From Bacteroidaceae bacterium (GTDB taxonomy: Bacteria > Bacteroidota > Bacteroidia > Bacteroidales > Bacteroidaceae), in NCBI GenBank assembly GCA_017559845.1, contig JAFYQQ010000012.1:1-45120 (forward strand): DNA of 45,120 nt, read 5' to 3'. The position numbers and the translations under genes were made by a program. Each line of letters begins with the position of its first letter. The stretch's first letter is position 1. The notes under the pieces were generated by a model that searched no databases, was not told the DNA's origin, and worked only from the letters and a program-made list of their open reading frames with translations. Positions 15,849 to 24,247 of the stretch are shown here, piece by piece.

Positions 15849-16901
15849 TCAGAACTTACCGCCAGAGAAAAGGTGACGGACTCGCTCCACGGCAATGCAC
15901 AGGACAAAAATCAGGGCGCTCCATGCCAGACAAAGCAGGGGCATAAGGGTGAGCGGAAAAGACGTGACAGACTGTCCGATGGCGTGCCACATCCAGTTCT
16001 GGAAATGCGGGTGCGAATGGATGAGATAGACCGCAAGGACATAGGGCGAAACGGCGGGAAGCAGTCGGGAGATAGACACAGGACAACCGGCTCGCGCAAT
16101 CATGAAGAAAAGGCAGATGGAGAACGGAAGCACCAACGAGGTGTATCCCATTGCATAGATGAGAAACGGCTCGTGCGCGTCCATGAGGTTCTTGACTATG
16201 GATACGGCCATCATGGCAAGGAAAAGGCACATGGAGAGGATGGCACAACGGGTACGACTGAGACAAGGAAGGGATACGAACCTGCGGATGTATCCACCCA
16301 CCAGAAAGAGGTAGATGAAGAGCACAAGTTGTTGGGAATCTACGAACATCTCACCGAAGGGGTACTGAAAACACAGCACAAAACCTACGGCAAGCAGGAT
16401 GCCATAAGTGCGGCGGTCAATACCCGAAACCATGCGCGAAAGGAAGGGCGCAACGGCCATTAGGGCGATGTAGGTGGTGATGAACCAATAGCGGTTGGTG
16501 GCAACGGGGAAGAAGAATCTTACTGCCTGTTGCAAGGAGAAGACCTCAAGTCCGGCAGCGACCATGAGCAGATACACGACAAGGCCGTAAAAGACGGTCT
16601 GCATCCACACACGGAAGATGCCTTTCAGGCGGAAATCGGTGGTGTAAGTTAGAAAATAGCCTGTGATGAGGACAAAGCAGTTTACGCTGACCAGGGAGAG
16701 CAGTTTTGTTCCTTCCAGTACGCCCCAAAGGGCAGCATCCAGAAAACCGTCGACAGGAACAGTAAAAGCAGAGCCATTGAGGCCGTAAATGTCCAGCCCA
16801 TAAGTGAAGAAATGGTTCACCACAATACCGAACATACACAGCACACGAAGGAGTTCGAACTGCGGAAGGCGTTGTGCGGCAGGCTGCGATTGGGCGGACA
16901 T
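15849..16901 (-). CDS. Acyltransferase 3 family membrane protein
   Basis: A 350-residue integral membrane protein with about ten hydrophobic segments. The first membrane segment, FELLRVLCMFGIVVNHFF (about 15-32), carries the family's Arg and His (RVLCMFGIVVNH). These enzymes move acetyl or other acyl groups onto surface sugars such as O-antigen, capsule or succinoglycan. It starts 25 bases after the end of gldE and is probably third in an ssb-gldE-acyltransferase transcript. Nothing around it identifies the sugar acceptor. Length is normal for the family, and no frameshift is seen. Confidence 0.85.
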   Translation of the reverse strand: MSAQSQPAAQRLPQFELLRVLCMFGIVVNHFFTYGLDIYGLNGSAFTVPVDGFLDAALWGVLEGTKLLSLVSVNCFVLITGYFLTYTTDFRLKGIFRVWMQTVFYGLVVYLLMVAAGLEVFSLQQAVRFFFPVATNRYWFITTYIALMAVAPFLSRMVSGIDRRTYGILLAVGFVLCFQYPFGEMFVDSQQLVLFIYLFLVGGYIRRFVSLPCLSRTRCAILSMCLFLAMMAVSIVKNLMDAHEPFLIYAMGYTSLVLPFSICLFFMIARAGCPVSISRLLPAVSPYVLAVYLIHSHPHFQNWMWHAIGQSVTSFPLTLMPLLCLAWSALIFVLCIAVERVRHLFSGGKF

Positions 16902-16926
16902 GGTAAATTATGGAAAAAGGAAAAAA

Positions 16927-18252
16927 CTAAGCCTTTTTGTTTATAATGAGCTTTATCTTGACAATGCGCCTCTGGTCCATCTCCACCACTTGGAAAACGA
17001 AGTGGCGGTAGGTTATCTTCTCATCGCGCTGGGGGAACTCGCCCTTGATTTCGAGCAACAGTCCGGCAAGCGTATCGGCATCGCCTTCCACATCCTCGAA
17101 GAAATCGTCCTCAATCTGCATGATGCGGCAGAAGTCGGTCAAGAGGGTCTTGGCCTCAAAGATGTAGGTGTTTTGGTTGAGGCGGGTGTAGGAACGCTCA
17201 TCGTCGTCGTATTCGTCGCTGATTTCGCCCACAATCTCTTCGATGATGTCTTCCATGGTTACCAGTCCGCTTGTACCGCCGAACTCGTCCACCACAATGG
17301 CCATATGCACCTTGTTGGCCTGGAAATCACGCAAAAGGCTGTCAATCATCTTTGTTTCGGGCACAAAATAGGGCGGACGGATGAGGCTCTGCCATCTGAA
17401 GTTGGCTGGCTTGCCCAGATGAGGCAACAGGTCCTTGATGTAAAGCACACCCTTGATGTTGTCCTGCGTTCCTTGATAAACAGGAATGCGGCTGTAGTTG
17501 TTCTGCACAATGCAATCAAGCACCTCCGGGAAAGGAGCCTTCATGTCGAGGTCCACAATATCAATACGCGGAGTCATGATTTCACGCGCCATCTCTCCAC
17601 CAAAGCGGATGATGCCTTGCAGCATGCTGCTCTCCTGCGCAATGTCCTTCTTGTCGGTCAGTTCCATAGCTTTCTCCAGGTCGTCCACGGTGAGGCTCTG
17701 TGCCTCATGTGCACGGATGCGCTCCACCACCACCTGAAAACGGATGAGAAGGGAGCTGAGCGGATACCACAACTTGTCCAGTACCGCCAGCACAGGAGCA
17801 GCGAAACGGCAGAAGGAAAGCGTGTGGCTGGCGCTATAAATCTTGGGCATAATCTCACCGAAGAGCAACAAAAGGAAGGTGAGCAGAACGGTCATGAAAA
17901 GAAATTCCACCCATGCAGCCGCACCAAAATCTATCCATTCGAGGATAAAATAATTGAGCAGCATGATGATGGCCACATTGACCAGATTGTTACTGATGAG
18001 GATGGTGGCAAGCAAGCGCTCGCTCTTATCCAGCAGTTTCTTAATCTTGACATCGGAAGAATGCTTCTCATCGTCAATCTCGTTCATGTCTGCAGGAGAA
18101 AGGCTGAAAAAGGCTATTTCGGAAGCCGACACAAAGCCGGAACAAAAAAGAAGCATGATGCCTGTGCCAAAAGCAATCCATGCCCCCATCGAAGGCATGG
18201 ACGTATGGATTTGCGAAAAAGCGTCCGCAAGTTGTGAAAAGTCTATGTCCAA
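16927..18252 (-). CDS. gldE: GldE-like CBS-domain membrane protein (CNNM/CorC family)
   Basis: A 441-residue membrane protein. The DUF21/CNNM membrane part has the LLFCSGFVSASEIAFFSLSP block (about 31-50) and several hydrophobic segments; two CBS motifs follow (MTPRIDIVDLDMKAPFPEVL; SLLRDFQANKVHMAIVVDEFGGTSGLVTMEDIIEEIVGEISDEYD), then a CorC/HlyC transporter-associated domain at the C-terminus. GldE is needed for gliding in some Bacteroidetes, but homologues are universal in non-gliding Bacteroidales, where the role is probably ion transport. A longer frame to 18408 overlaps ssb; I place the start at the TTG at 18252 (MDIDFSQL) because this matches the N-terminal length of relatives. ATG 18198 is the alternative. 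Confidence 0.85.
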   Translation of the reverse strand: MDIDFSQLADAFSQIHTSMPSMGAWIAFGTGIMLLFCSGFVSASEIAFFSLSPADMNEIDDEKHSSDVKIKKLLDKSERLLATILISNNLVNVAIIMLLNYFILEWIDFGAAAWVEFLFMTVLLTFLLLLFGEIMPKIYSASHTLSFCRFAAPVLAVLDKLWYPLSSLLIRFQVVVERIRAHEAQSLTVDDLEKAMELTDKKDIAQESSMLQGIIRFGGEMAREIMTPRIDIVDLDMKAPFPEVLDCIVQNNYSRIPVYQGTQDNIKGVLYIKDLLPHLGKPANFRWQSLIRPPYFVPETKMIDSLLRDFQANKVHMAIVVDEFGGTSGLVTMEDIIEEIVGEISDEYDDDERSYTRLNQNTYIFEAKTLLTDFCRIMQIEDDFFEDVEGDADTLAGLLLEIKGEFPQRDEKITYRHFVFQVVEMDQRRIVKIKLIINKKA

Positions 18253-18305
18253 GGTTTTATCGCTTTGATTGTTTTGGTAATTTCTATGAGACCGGAATGC
18301 GGAAA

Positions 18306-18701
18306 TCAGAAGGGTGCAATATTGTTGGGTTCTGCCGCAGGAGTGGGTGTCTGAGGCGTTTCCGGTCTTACTGCACGAGGAGTGAGCATCTCCATGGCAT
18401 CTGCCCAAATTTCAGTGATGTAACGCTTCATTCCATTCTTGTCATCATAAGAACGGGTGTGAATCTTGCCCTCAATATAGAGTTTGTCGCCCTTGTGTAC
18501 ATATTTCTCAACGGTTTCGGCCAGTCCTCTCCACAGGGTTATGTTGTGCCATTCGGTGCGGTCGGGCACTTCCGTTCCGTTCTGCAACTTGTATCCACGT
18601 TCTGTGGTGGCGAGGACAAGACTTGCCACACATACGCCAGCATCAACATAACGGATGTCCGGTTCGCGGCCCACATTTCCTATAAGCATTACTTTATTCA
18701 T
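18306..18701 (-). CDS. ssb: Single-stranded DNA-binding protein
   Basis: A 131-residue SSB. The OB fold opens MNKVMLIGNVGREPDIRY and includes the conserved TEWHNITLWRGLAETVEKYVHKGDKLYIEGKI core (about 50-82). The C-terminal tail, rich in Pro and Thr, ends EPNNIAPF. It keeps the closing Pro-Phe needed for partner binding, but lacks the run of acidic residues usual in SSB tips. It coats single-stranded DNA in replication and repair. First gene of a minus-strand unit with gldE 53 bases downstream, from a clear promoter. Confidence 0.95.
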   Translation of the reverse strand: MNKVMLIGNVGREPDIRYVDAGVCVASLVLATTERGYKLQNGTEVPDRTEWHNITLWRGLAETVEKYVHKGDKLYIEGKIHTRSYDDKNGMKRYITEIWADAMEMLTPRAVRPETPQTPTPAAEPNNIAPF

Positions 18702-18747
18702 TGTTCTGAGTGTGTATTATGTTGGTTTGCAAATTGTAAGTTGGGCA

Positions 18748-18778
18748 CAAAGTTACCCAAATATGAGTACATGGCAAA
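18748..18778 (-). promoter_or_regulatory. ssb-gldE promoter
   Basis: On the minus strand TTTG (complement of 18775-18778), 19 bases, then TAACTTTG (complement of 18748-18755). A textbook Bacteroidetes promoter; the leader to the ssb ATG is about 40 bases. It lies just upstream of, and nearly touches, the mutY 3' end. Confidence 0.8.
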
Positions 18779-18779
18779 A

Positions 18780-19808
18780 TTATAGAGCCATAATTTTTTC
18801 AATAAGCAAAAGTACAAGGCGGGGCATGGCATAATCCTGCAACCTCTTCCTTTCCACCCAAACACCGGGCAAGGACGGAAGAGAACCGCCGACACGCATC
18901 AAATAGGCATCAGCATAAAGCAACTGATGAGTGAGCTGATGGGTTAATCCGCACACGCTTTTCATCGGTTGCAATTCTGGCATTAAGGTTGTCGCCTCTG
19001 CGGCTGTGAGCGGTGCATCCGACTCATGACAGAAGGGTTCGTATAACCCCTGCCAGATGTCGCCTTCGCCACGTCTTTGCAGGTAAATTCTGTCCTTTGC
19101 ATCCGTCAGTAACAGGTAGGTAAGATATCGGTTTCTCACCTTGGTTTTTCGGGCTTTGACGGGTAGTAATGTCACATTTCCGCAGGCAAATGCCACACAA
19201 GTTTCCGTAAGGGGACAGACTGCACATTGGGGCGATTTGGGTGTACAAACCATGGCACCAAAATCCATAATGGACTGGTTGTAGAGGGCAGGTTGCACCG
19301 TGTCTAACATCTCGTCGGCCATGCTGCGGAAAGTGCGCTTGCCAAGCGGTGTGTCAATAGGGGTATCAATGCCGAAATAGCGCGACAGCACACGAAAAAC
19401 ATTTCCATCGAGTACTGCACAGGGCAATCCGAAGCAAATGCTGCAAATGGCGGCTGCTGTGTACTCGCCCACGCCACTTAGCTTTATCACCTCCTCAAAG
19501 GTTTTTGGAAATCCGCCCATTGCGACAATCTGCCTTGCGGCCTTGTGCAGGTTGCGTGCCCTGCTATAATAACCAAGACCCTGCCACATGAGCAGCACTT
19601 CTTCCTCATTTGCCGCTGCAAGTTCTTCTACGGTGGGAAAACGGGAGAGAAATCTGTTGAAATAGTCCATACCCTGTGCCACTCGGGTCTGCTGGAGAAT
19701 AATCTCGCTCACCCAAACGGCATAAGGGTCTTGCGTATGACGCCAAGGAAGGTCACGTCCGTTAAGGCGGTACCACTCTTCTATTGAATTGGAAAAAACA
19801 GGGTTCAT
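18780..19808 (-). CDS. mutY: A/G-specific adenine DNA glycosylase
   Basis: A 342-residue base-excision repair enzyme that removes adenine mispaired with 8-oxoguanine. Glu35 (SEIILQQT) and Asp134 (VLDGNVFR) are the catalytic pair; the helix-hairpin-helix is SGVGEYTAAA (about 111-120); the 4Fe-4S cluster is held by Cys188, Cys195, Cys198 and Cys204 (CX6CX2CX5C). A NUDIX-like C-terminal domain follows. The open frame extends to ATG 19826, but a -7 box TAACTTTG (complement of 19836-19843) would put the transcript start about 19830, so the second ATG at 19808 (MNPVFSNS) is preferred. Monocistronic by position. Confidence 0.93.
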   Translation of the reverse strand: MNPVFSNSIEEWYRLNGRDLPWRHTQDPYAVWVSEIILQQTRVAQGMDYFNRFLSRFPTVEELAAANEEEVLLMWQGLGYYSRARNLHKAARQIVAMGGFPKTFEEVIKLSGVGEYTAAAICSICFGLPCAVLDGNVFRVLSRYFGIDTPIDTPLGKRTFRSMADEMLDTVQPALYNQSIMDFGAMVCTPKSPQCAVCPLTETCVAFACGNVTLLPVKARKTKVRNRYLTYLLLTDAKDRIYLQRRGEGDIWQGLYEPFCHESDAPLTAAEATTLMPELQPMKSVCGLTHQLTHQLLYADAYLMRVGGSLPSLPGVWVERKRLQDYAMPRLVLLLIEKIMAL

Positions 19809-19906
19809 AAACTTGTTTACTGGCATTTATATCCACAAAGTTACCAATAAAAAGGGGAACAAATTGAGGGCAAGCCCACAAAAAAGCAAAAAAATGTAAA
19901 TTTGTC

Positions 19907-19937
19907 TTCGCCATTAACAAAATTTGTTGTAATTTTG
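19907..19937 (+). promoter_or_regulatory. Promoter for COX24-like small protein gene
   Basis: TTCG at 19907-19910 and TAATTTTG at 19930-19937, 19 bases apart; the -33 box is imperfect. Leader of about 45 bases to the ATG at 19988. Confidence 0.6.
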
Positions 19938-19987
19938 CAGTTCAGAAATTGGAAACAATAGTATTAACAATAATAATTTTTTAGATT

Positions 19988-20077
19988 ATGCCAAACGGAA
20001 AGAAGCACAAGCGCCACAAGATGGCTACTCACAAGCGTAAAAAGAGACTGAGAAAGAACAGACATAAGAGCAAGTAA
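19988..20077 (+). CDS. AURKAIP1/COX24-domain small basic protein, 29 aa
   Basis: Only 29 residues and about 60 percent Lys, Arg or His (MPNGKKHKRHKMATHKRKKR...). This matches the tiny Bacteroidetes proteins annotated with the AURKAIP1/COX24 domain, related to mitochondrial small-subunit protein mS38, and is probably a ribosome-bound protein. It has its own promoter upstream and a strong terminator 22 bases after the stop. RNase E/G follows on the same strand 77 bases later. It is easily missed by gene callers because of its length. Confidence 0.85.
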   Translation: MPNGKKHKRHKMATHKRKKRLRKNRHKSK

Positions 20078-20099
20078 GTCTCTATCTCGAACAAAAGCC

Positions 20100-20137
20100 A
20101 CTCGGTGACTTCAAGAACAAGTCACCGAGTTTCTTTT
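20100..20137 (+). terminator. Strong terminator between small protein and RNase E/G
   Basis: Perfect 12-bp stem ACTCGGTGACTT (20100-20111) / AAGTCACCGAGT (20119-20130), loop CAAGAAC, then TTTCTTTT. It ends 18 bases before the RNase E/G start, so that gene must depend on read-through or RNA processing, or have a promoter I do not see. Confidence 0.9.
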
Positions 20138-20154
20138 ATCAGACTGAACAGGAA

Positions 20155-21729
20155 ATGACAAGCGAAGTATTTGTAGATGTACAGCCGCAGAAAATCTCCA
20201 TCGTCCTTACCGAGGACAAGAAACTGGTGGAGTTCCAGGAAGAGGGCGTAAGCACTTCCTTTGCGGTAGGAAACGTTTATTTGGCCAAGGTAAAGAAACT
20301 GATGCCGGGGCTGAATGCATGTTTCGTAAATGTGGGCTATGAACGCGATGCATTTCTCCACTATGCTGATTTAGGAACTCAATTCAACAGCTACGCCAAG
20401 TACCTGCGTCAGGTGCTTAGCGACAAGAAAAACCTGTTTCCGCATGACAAAGCCACCATACAGCCAGAATTGGAAAAGAGCGGCAGCGTGCAGAACGTAT
20501 TGAAGCAGGGACAGGAAGTCCTTGTACAAGTTGTAAAGGAGCCCATCAGCACCAAGGGTCCCCGTCTCACTTGCGAACTCTCGTTCCCGGGACGTTATCT
20601 GGTGCTGACACCCTTCGGCGACAAAGTTTCCGTATCCACAAAAATCAAGTCAAGCGCAGAACGTGCCCGCCTGAAACAAACCATCCAAAGCATAAAGCCG
20701 CAGAATTGTGGCGTAATAGTGCGCACGGTGGCAGAGGGTAAACGCGTGGCCGAACTGGATACGGAGATGAAAGTATTGACGAGCCGTTGGGAAGAAGCGC
20801 TCAAGAAAGCCATGCGTGCCAAGGAAATGCCTGCCTTGGTACACGAAGAAACAAGCCGTACCGTGGGATTGTTACGCGACCTTTTCAACCCCAATTTTGA
20901 AAACATCTACGTGAACAACCCCGACGTGTATCAGGAAATCCGTGACTACGTTTCGCTCATCGCCCCCGAACGCGTGGAAGTTGTCAAGCTATACCGCGGC
21001 CAACTGCCCATCTTTGATAACTTTGACATCACAAGGCAAATAAAGAGCGGATTTGGACGCACGGTAAGCTACAAGCACGGCGCCTACCTCATTATAGAAC
21101 ACACCGAGGCATTGCACGTCATAGACGTTAACTCGGGCAACCGCACCAAAAACAAAGACTCGCAGGAGGCGAACGCTATGGAAGTGAACCTCGGGGCTGC
21201 TACGGAAATAGCCAGACAGCTGCGACTGCGAGACATGGGCGGTATCGTTGTAATAGACTTCATCGACATGAAACTGGCCGAAGACAGGCAAAAGCTCTAT
21301 GAGCACATGTGCGAACTGATGAAGAACGACCGTGCCAAGCACAACATTCTGCCGCTAAGCAAATTCGGACTGATGCAGATTACCCGCCAGCGTGTGCGTC
21401 CGGTAATGGACATCAAAGTGGAGGAAACATGCCCCACTTGCCACGGAGAAGGAAAGGTAAAGAGCAGTTTCCTTTTTGACAAAGTGCTTGAAGGAAAAAT
21501 CAATTTCCTCGTGAACACTTTGGGCATCAAACGCTTCACACTGCACGTCCACCCCTATGTAGCGGCCTACATCAATCAAGGCATCATCAGCCGCAAGAAC
21601 AAATGGCAACTGCGGTTCGGATTGGGATTCAATGTAATTCCCAACCAAAAACTCGCCTTTCTTGAATACCAGTTTTTCGACAGGAAAGGAAAAGAAATCA
21701 ATATGCAGGAAGAAATTGAGATCCGATAA
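20155..21729 (+). CDS. rng: Rne/Rng family ribonuclease
   Basis: A 524-residue endoribonuclease, of RNase G size, which cuts single-stranded RNA in mRNA decay and rRNA processing. The S1 domain is near the N-terminus (GLNACFVNVGYERDAFLHY, about 45-63); the DNase I-like catalytic core contains HVIDVNSG and RDMGGIVVIDFIDM, which hold the metal-binding Asp residues; the zinc-link is CPTCHGEGK (about 425-433). No long C-terminal scaffold as in RNase E. The start has an AGGAA ribosome-binding site. Its leader carries the terminator hairpin of the preceding gene, which may serve in autoregulation. Confidence 0.93.
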   Translation: MTSEVFVDVQPQKISIVLTEDKKLVEFQEEGVSTSFAVGNVYLAKVKKLMPGLNACFVNVGYERDAFLHYADLGTQFNSYAKYLRQVLSDKKNLFPHDKATIQPELEKSGSVQNVLKQGQEVLVQVVKEPISTKGPRLTCELSFPGRYLVLTPFGDKVSVSTKIKSSAERARLKQTIQSIKPQNCGVIVRTVAEGKRVAELDTEMKVLTSRWEEALKKAMRAKEMPALVHEETSRTVGLLRDLFNPNFENIYVNNPDVYQEIRDYVSLIAPERVEVVKLYRGQLPIFDNFDITRQIKSGFGRTVSYKHGAYLIIEHTEALHVIDVNSGNRTKNKDSQEANAMEVNLGAATEIARQLRLRDMGGIVVIDFIDMKLAEDRQKLYEHMCELMKNDRAKHNILPLSKFGLMQITRQRVRPVMDIKVEETCPTCHGEGKVKSSFLFDKVLEGKINFLVNTLGIKRFTLHVHPYVAAYINQGIISRKNKWQLRFGLGFNVIPNQKLAFLEYQFFDRKGKEINMQEEIEIR

Positions 21730-21767
21730 ATCCTTTTATCAAAAGAATGCATCGAAACATCATCAAG

Positions 21768-21811
21768 TAGGAAGAGAACAGGAAGTGGTTTTCTTCCTAT
21801 TTTCGTTTTTA
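21768..21811 (+). terminator. Terminator after RNase E/G
   Basis: TAGGAAGA (21768-21775) / TCTTCCTA (21792-21799) followed by TTTTCGTTTTT. Confidence 0.8.
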
Positions 21812-21872
21812 CATGCCCTAAAACATTTATAAATGGGCATTCAAATGTTGTACGGAAAAGTATCAGGAAAAA

Positions 21873-22631
21873 TTACTGATCTGGATTTTCTACAAATCCT
21901 TGATGGCGAGCTGGCAAAGAATTCATTATTACGCTATAACTCTTTTCCATTGTCAGCTTTACGTTCTCCAATCCTTTTTCTGCAGGTGCAATGGGGTCAT
22001 GGATAATCAGGCGTAAGGCATGCCATGTAAGAAAGCCGAAACCTTTTTGTCTGGGAAGCACGTCAAAGGACCCGTCTATGGTCACCGGTACAACGGAAAG
22101 TCCCAACTCGTTTGCCAACTGGAACGCGCCCCTTCTGAAATGGGCCATGTGCCCTGTAAAGCTGCGAGAACCTTCGGGAAAAACAACCAGACTTGTGCCG
22201 TTGCGTAGAATCTGACGCGCCTGGTCATAGGTTTGCTGAATGGCTTTGGGGCCACTCTTGTCAACAAAAATATGCTTTGCGCTCTCACACGCCTTGCCGA
22301 AAAGCGGCATACGCCTAATTGACTTTTTCATCATCCATTTAAAATTTCGGCCGATAAAACCGTATATCAAGAATATATCATAGGCGCCTTGATGATTGGC
22401 CACAAATACATAGGAAGAAGAATGGTCAAGTTTGGATTTGCCCTCTACTTTTACCGGCAGCAAAAAGAACCAACACATCAGTTTGCTCCAAACCATGGGC
22501 GGATAATATCCCCAAAAATGGGCACTGCCAATGGTGCTTCCAATCGTGGTGACCAAAGCAGTCAGCACACTTACCACCAACATTATGGGGAAAGCCACAA
22601 ATAATTGGAAAAGCCGGTAGAGAAGATTCAT
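21873..22631 (-). CDS. 1-acyl-sn-glycerol-3-phosphate acyltransferase
   Basis: A 252-residue PlsC-family enzyme that acylates lysophosphatidic acid at the inner membrane. The catalytic block is NHQGAYD (HX4D, about 79-85) and the acceptor block is FPEGSRSF (about 155-162); an N-terminal membrane segment spans about 8-30. Separate from the partial acyltransferase at the window start. It is the last gene of a minus-strand run, 41 bases after the DUF4369 lipoprotein gene. No terminator is evident between it and the convergent RNase E/G terminator, which could work both ways. Confidence 0.9.
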   Translation of the reverse strand: MNLLYRLFQLFVAFPIMLVVSVLTALVTTIGSTIGSAHFWGYYPPMVWSKLMCWFFLLPVKVEGKSKLDHSSSYVFVANHQGAYDIFLIYGFIGRNFKWMMKKSIRRMPLFGKACESAKHIFVDKSGPKAIQQTYDQARQILRNGTSLVVFPEGSRSFTGHMAHFRRGAFQLANELGLSVVPVTIDGSFDVLPRQKGFGFLTWHALRLIIHDPIAPAEKGLENVKLTMEKSYSVIMNSLPARHQGFVENPDQ

Positions 22632-22672
22632 AACTTATAAGGTTAGGGTTTCGATGGTTACTGTCAGAAGGA

Positions 22673-23380
22673 CTATTGCTGTTCTTCTTCGCGCAGCTTC
22701 TCCATATTTTCGGTAGCAATCTTCACATACTCTTTGACATAGTCATTTTCAAGAAAATACGGTGTACCCATGCCCAATACAGTCTCAATCTGAGGGTTCA
22801 GTATGGGATAAGGGAAATTGCTTGTAAGAAGCATAAAGACGCCCGCACCAAGCACATTGTCATAATTCTTGGTGATGAAGGAGGTTATCAAACGGTCGCT
22901 CTCTGCATTGATAAGTTCTGCTTCTTTATTCAGAATTACAAGGATGGAATCGTGATCCATACCGTCCATAATCATACGGCTTTCCTTGCGGGAGAGTTCT
23001 TCCATTTTGGCCTCAAGTTCTGCTTTTTCATGAATGAAGACATGAAGCGAATCGTTAAGCGGAGTGCCTGTGGGGAACTGGCGGTCATCGTTCAATTTGA
23101 TACCTACATTGCCTTCTTCCAGCACCACGGGTACAAGACACATCTCGCCCATAAAGAGGCATGCCATGGTCACGGAATCCACTTTAGCATTCAGTGTAAA
23201 CCCACCATGTGCCACAACTGTAGAATCTATCGTCTGCATTTTGCCGTCTTCGAAAACCTTCAAATACAATGTTTTGCCATCAAGTTCGGCTACGGTGGAT
23301 GTTCCTGTTATCTGCAAGCTGTCTTTACAAGAAGACAACATCACGGCTATGGGTAAAAGAAAAGATAGTAATCGTTTCAT
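22673..23380 (-). CDS. DUF4369-domain lipoprotein
   Basis: A 235-residue lipoprotein. The signal peptide MKRLLSFLLPIAVMLSSC ends in the lipobox Cys18. The open frame extends 18 residues further to 23434, but that part runs back towards the upstream gene and has no signal features, so ATG 23380 is chosen. The mature N-terminus (GKTLYLKVFEDGKMQTIDSTVVAHGGFTL) matches the DUF4369 beta-domain that often precedes a thioredoxin-like domain in Bacteroidetes; here the thioredoxin domain is absent and replaced by an acidic helical region (EKAELEAKMEELSRKES). Periplasm- or outer-membrane-anchored; function unknown. Confidence 0.8.
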   Translation of the reverse strand: MKRLLSFLLPIAVMLSSCKDSLQITGTSTVAELDGKTLYLKVFEDGKMQTIDSTVVAHGGFTLNAKVDSVTMACLFMGEMCLVPVVLEEGNVGIKLNDDRQFPTGTPLNDSLHVFIHEKAELEAKMEELSRKESRMIMDGMDHDSILVILNKEAELINAESDRLITSFITKNYDNVLGAGVFMLLTSNFPYPILNPQIETVLGMGTPYFLENDYVKEYVKIATENMEKLREEEQQ

Positions 23381-23430
23381 CTGTATTTGATTATATATTA
23401 AATAAGGTGTATTCTGTTTTTCGATAATTC

Positions 23431-23799
23431 TCACTTGTGTTTGGAAAGTTCAGCAGGAATGCGCCATGCGGTGTACAGTTGAATAACAGTTGCAATGGCA
23501 AGGCAAACAAGCCATTCGTTACGTTGGAACATGCCATAACGGAATGTCTGCATGCTCATACACAACACGGAAGCCAAAAGCACCACACAACTGATGAGTT
23601 GCTGCCTGCGCAGACGTTTGAGTACAAAATCTGTACCCAGATATTCTTGGCGCAACTGCATTAGGGCATAGAGTGCACATCCTATACCATATATTATCAG
23701 GCATGCCATATCATTGTGCAGGCGCACCAAAAGCCCAACTATCATCAGAACGGCTCCAATGCGGAAAAGGGCATTTTCCAAAAAATTGAGTTGTTTCAT
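23431..23799 (-). CDS. Small integral membrane protein, 122 aa
   Basis: Four hydrophobic segments (about 12-26, 32-48, 66-82, 96-112) separated by short Arg/Lys-rich loops such as RLRRQQ. It starts on a 4-base overlap with the end of the DivIC/FtsB-like gene (23796-23799), so the two are translationally coupled, and is followed 50 bases later by the DUF4369 lipoprotein. I do not recognise a family; coupling to a divisome gene hints at an envelope role. Confidence 0.75.
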   Translation of the reverse strand: MKQLNFLENALFRIGAVLMIVGLLVRLHNDMACLIIYGIGCALYALMQLRQEYLGTDFVLKRLRRQQLISCVVLLASVLCMSMQTFRYGMFQRNEWLVCLAIATVIQLYTAWRIPAELSKHK

Positions 23800-24146
23800 T
23801 GTACTGCGTCAGTTACATTCAACGTATCAGCGGGCATCTCCTCCAATAGTTCATCGCCAACGACAACGAAAACATCCTCATCGGCCCGCTTCATGAAATA
23901 TTTTTCACGCGCCACACGTTCCAATTCGGAAGCCTTGTCCAGTGCCTCGTAACGTCTGGTATCTTCTTCGTACTGTGCACGAAGTTCGGCTATCTCGTTC
24001 TTTACCTGTTCAATCTGCTGCTTGCGCTTATAGTTTTCCATCCAGCTGTTGTCGTCAAGCACGCCATTGATGAGAACGATGAAAAAGAGAACCACAACGT
24101 ATTTCAGTTTGCGGATAATCCCCCATAAAGTGTATAGTTTACTCAT
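23796..24146 (-). CDS. DivIC/FtsB-family septum formation initiator
   Basis: A 116-residue bitopic cell-division protein. One membrane segment (YVVVLFFIVLINGVL, about 16-30) is followed by a coiled coil (KRKQQIEQVKNEIAELRAQYEEDTRRYEAL, about 40-70) and the family's VAREKYFMKRADEDVFVV block (about 78-96). FtsB/DivIC joins FtsL and DivIB/FtsQ in activating septal wall synthesis. Start at 24146 follows a TATCTTTG -7 box (complement of 24166-24173). First of a four-gene minus-strand run, divergent from dnaX. Confidence 0.88.
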   Translation of the reverse strand: MSKLYTLWGIIRKLKYVVVLFFIVLINGVLDDNSWMENYKRKQQIEQVKNEIAELRAQYEEDTRRYEALDKASELERVAREKYFMKRADEDVFVVVGDELLEEMPADTLNVTDAVQ

Positions 24147-24218
24147 GCTCGTTGCAAATTTTCCACAAAGATAGACAAAAAGTATGGCTCAAAGACAAAG
24201 GTTTCAGATTTTTTTAGG

Positions 24219-24226
24219 TATTTTTG
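24219..24226 (+). promoter_or_regulatory. -7 promoter element for dnaX
   Basis: TATTTTTG fits TAnnTTTG; no clear -33 TTG at the right distance. Transcription from about 24233 supports the ATG at 24248 rather than the in-frame TTG at 24224. Confidence 0.5.
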
Positions 24227-24247
24227 CATAAAATAGACATTTCACGT

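Noticed and set aside
16804..18237. 477-codon open frame antisense to gldE
   Set aside because: Shadow frame of gldE, which has clear CBS and membrane motifs.
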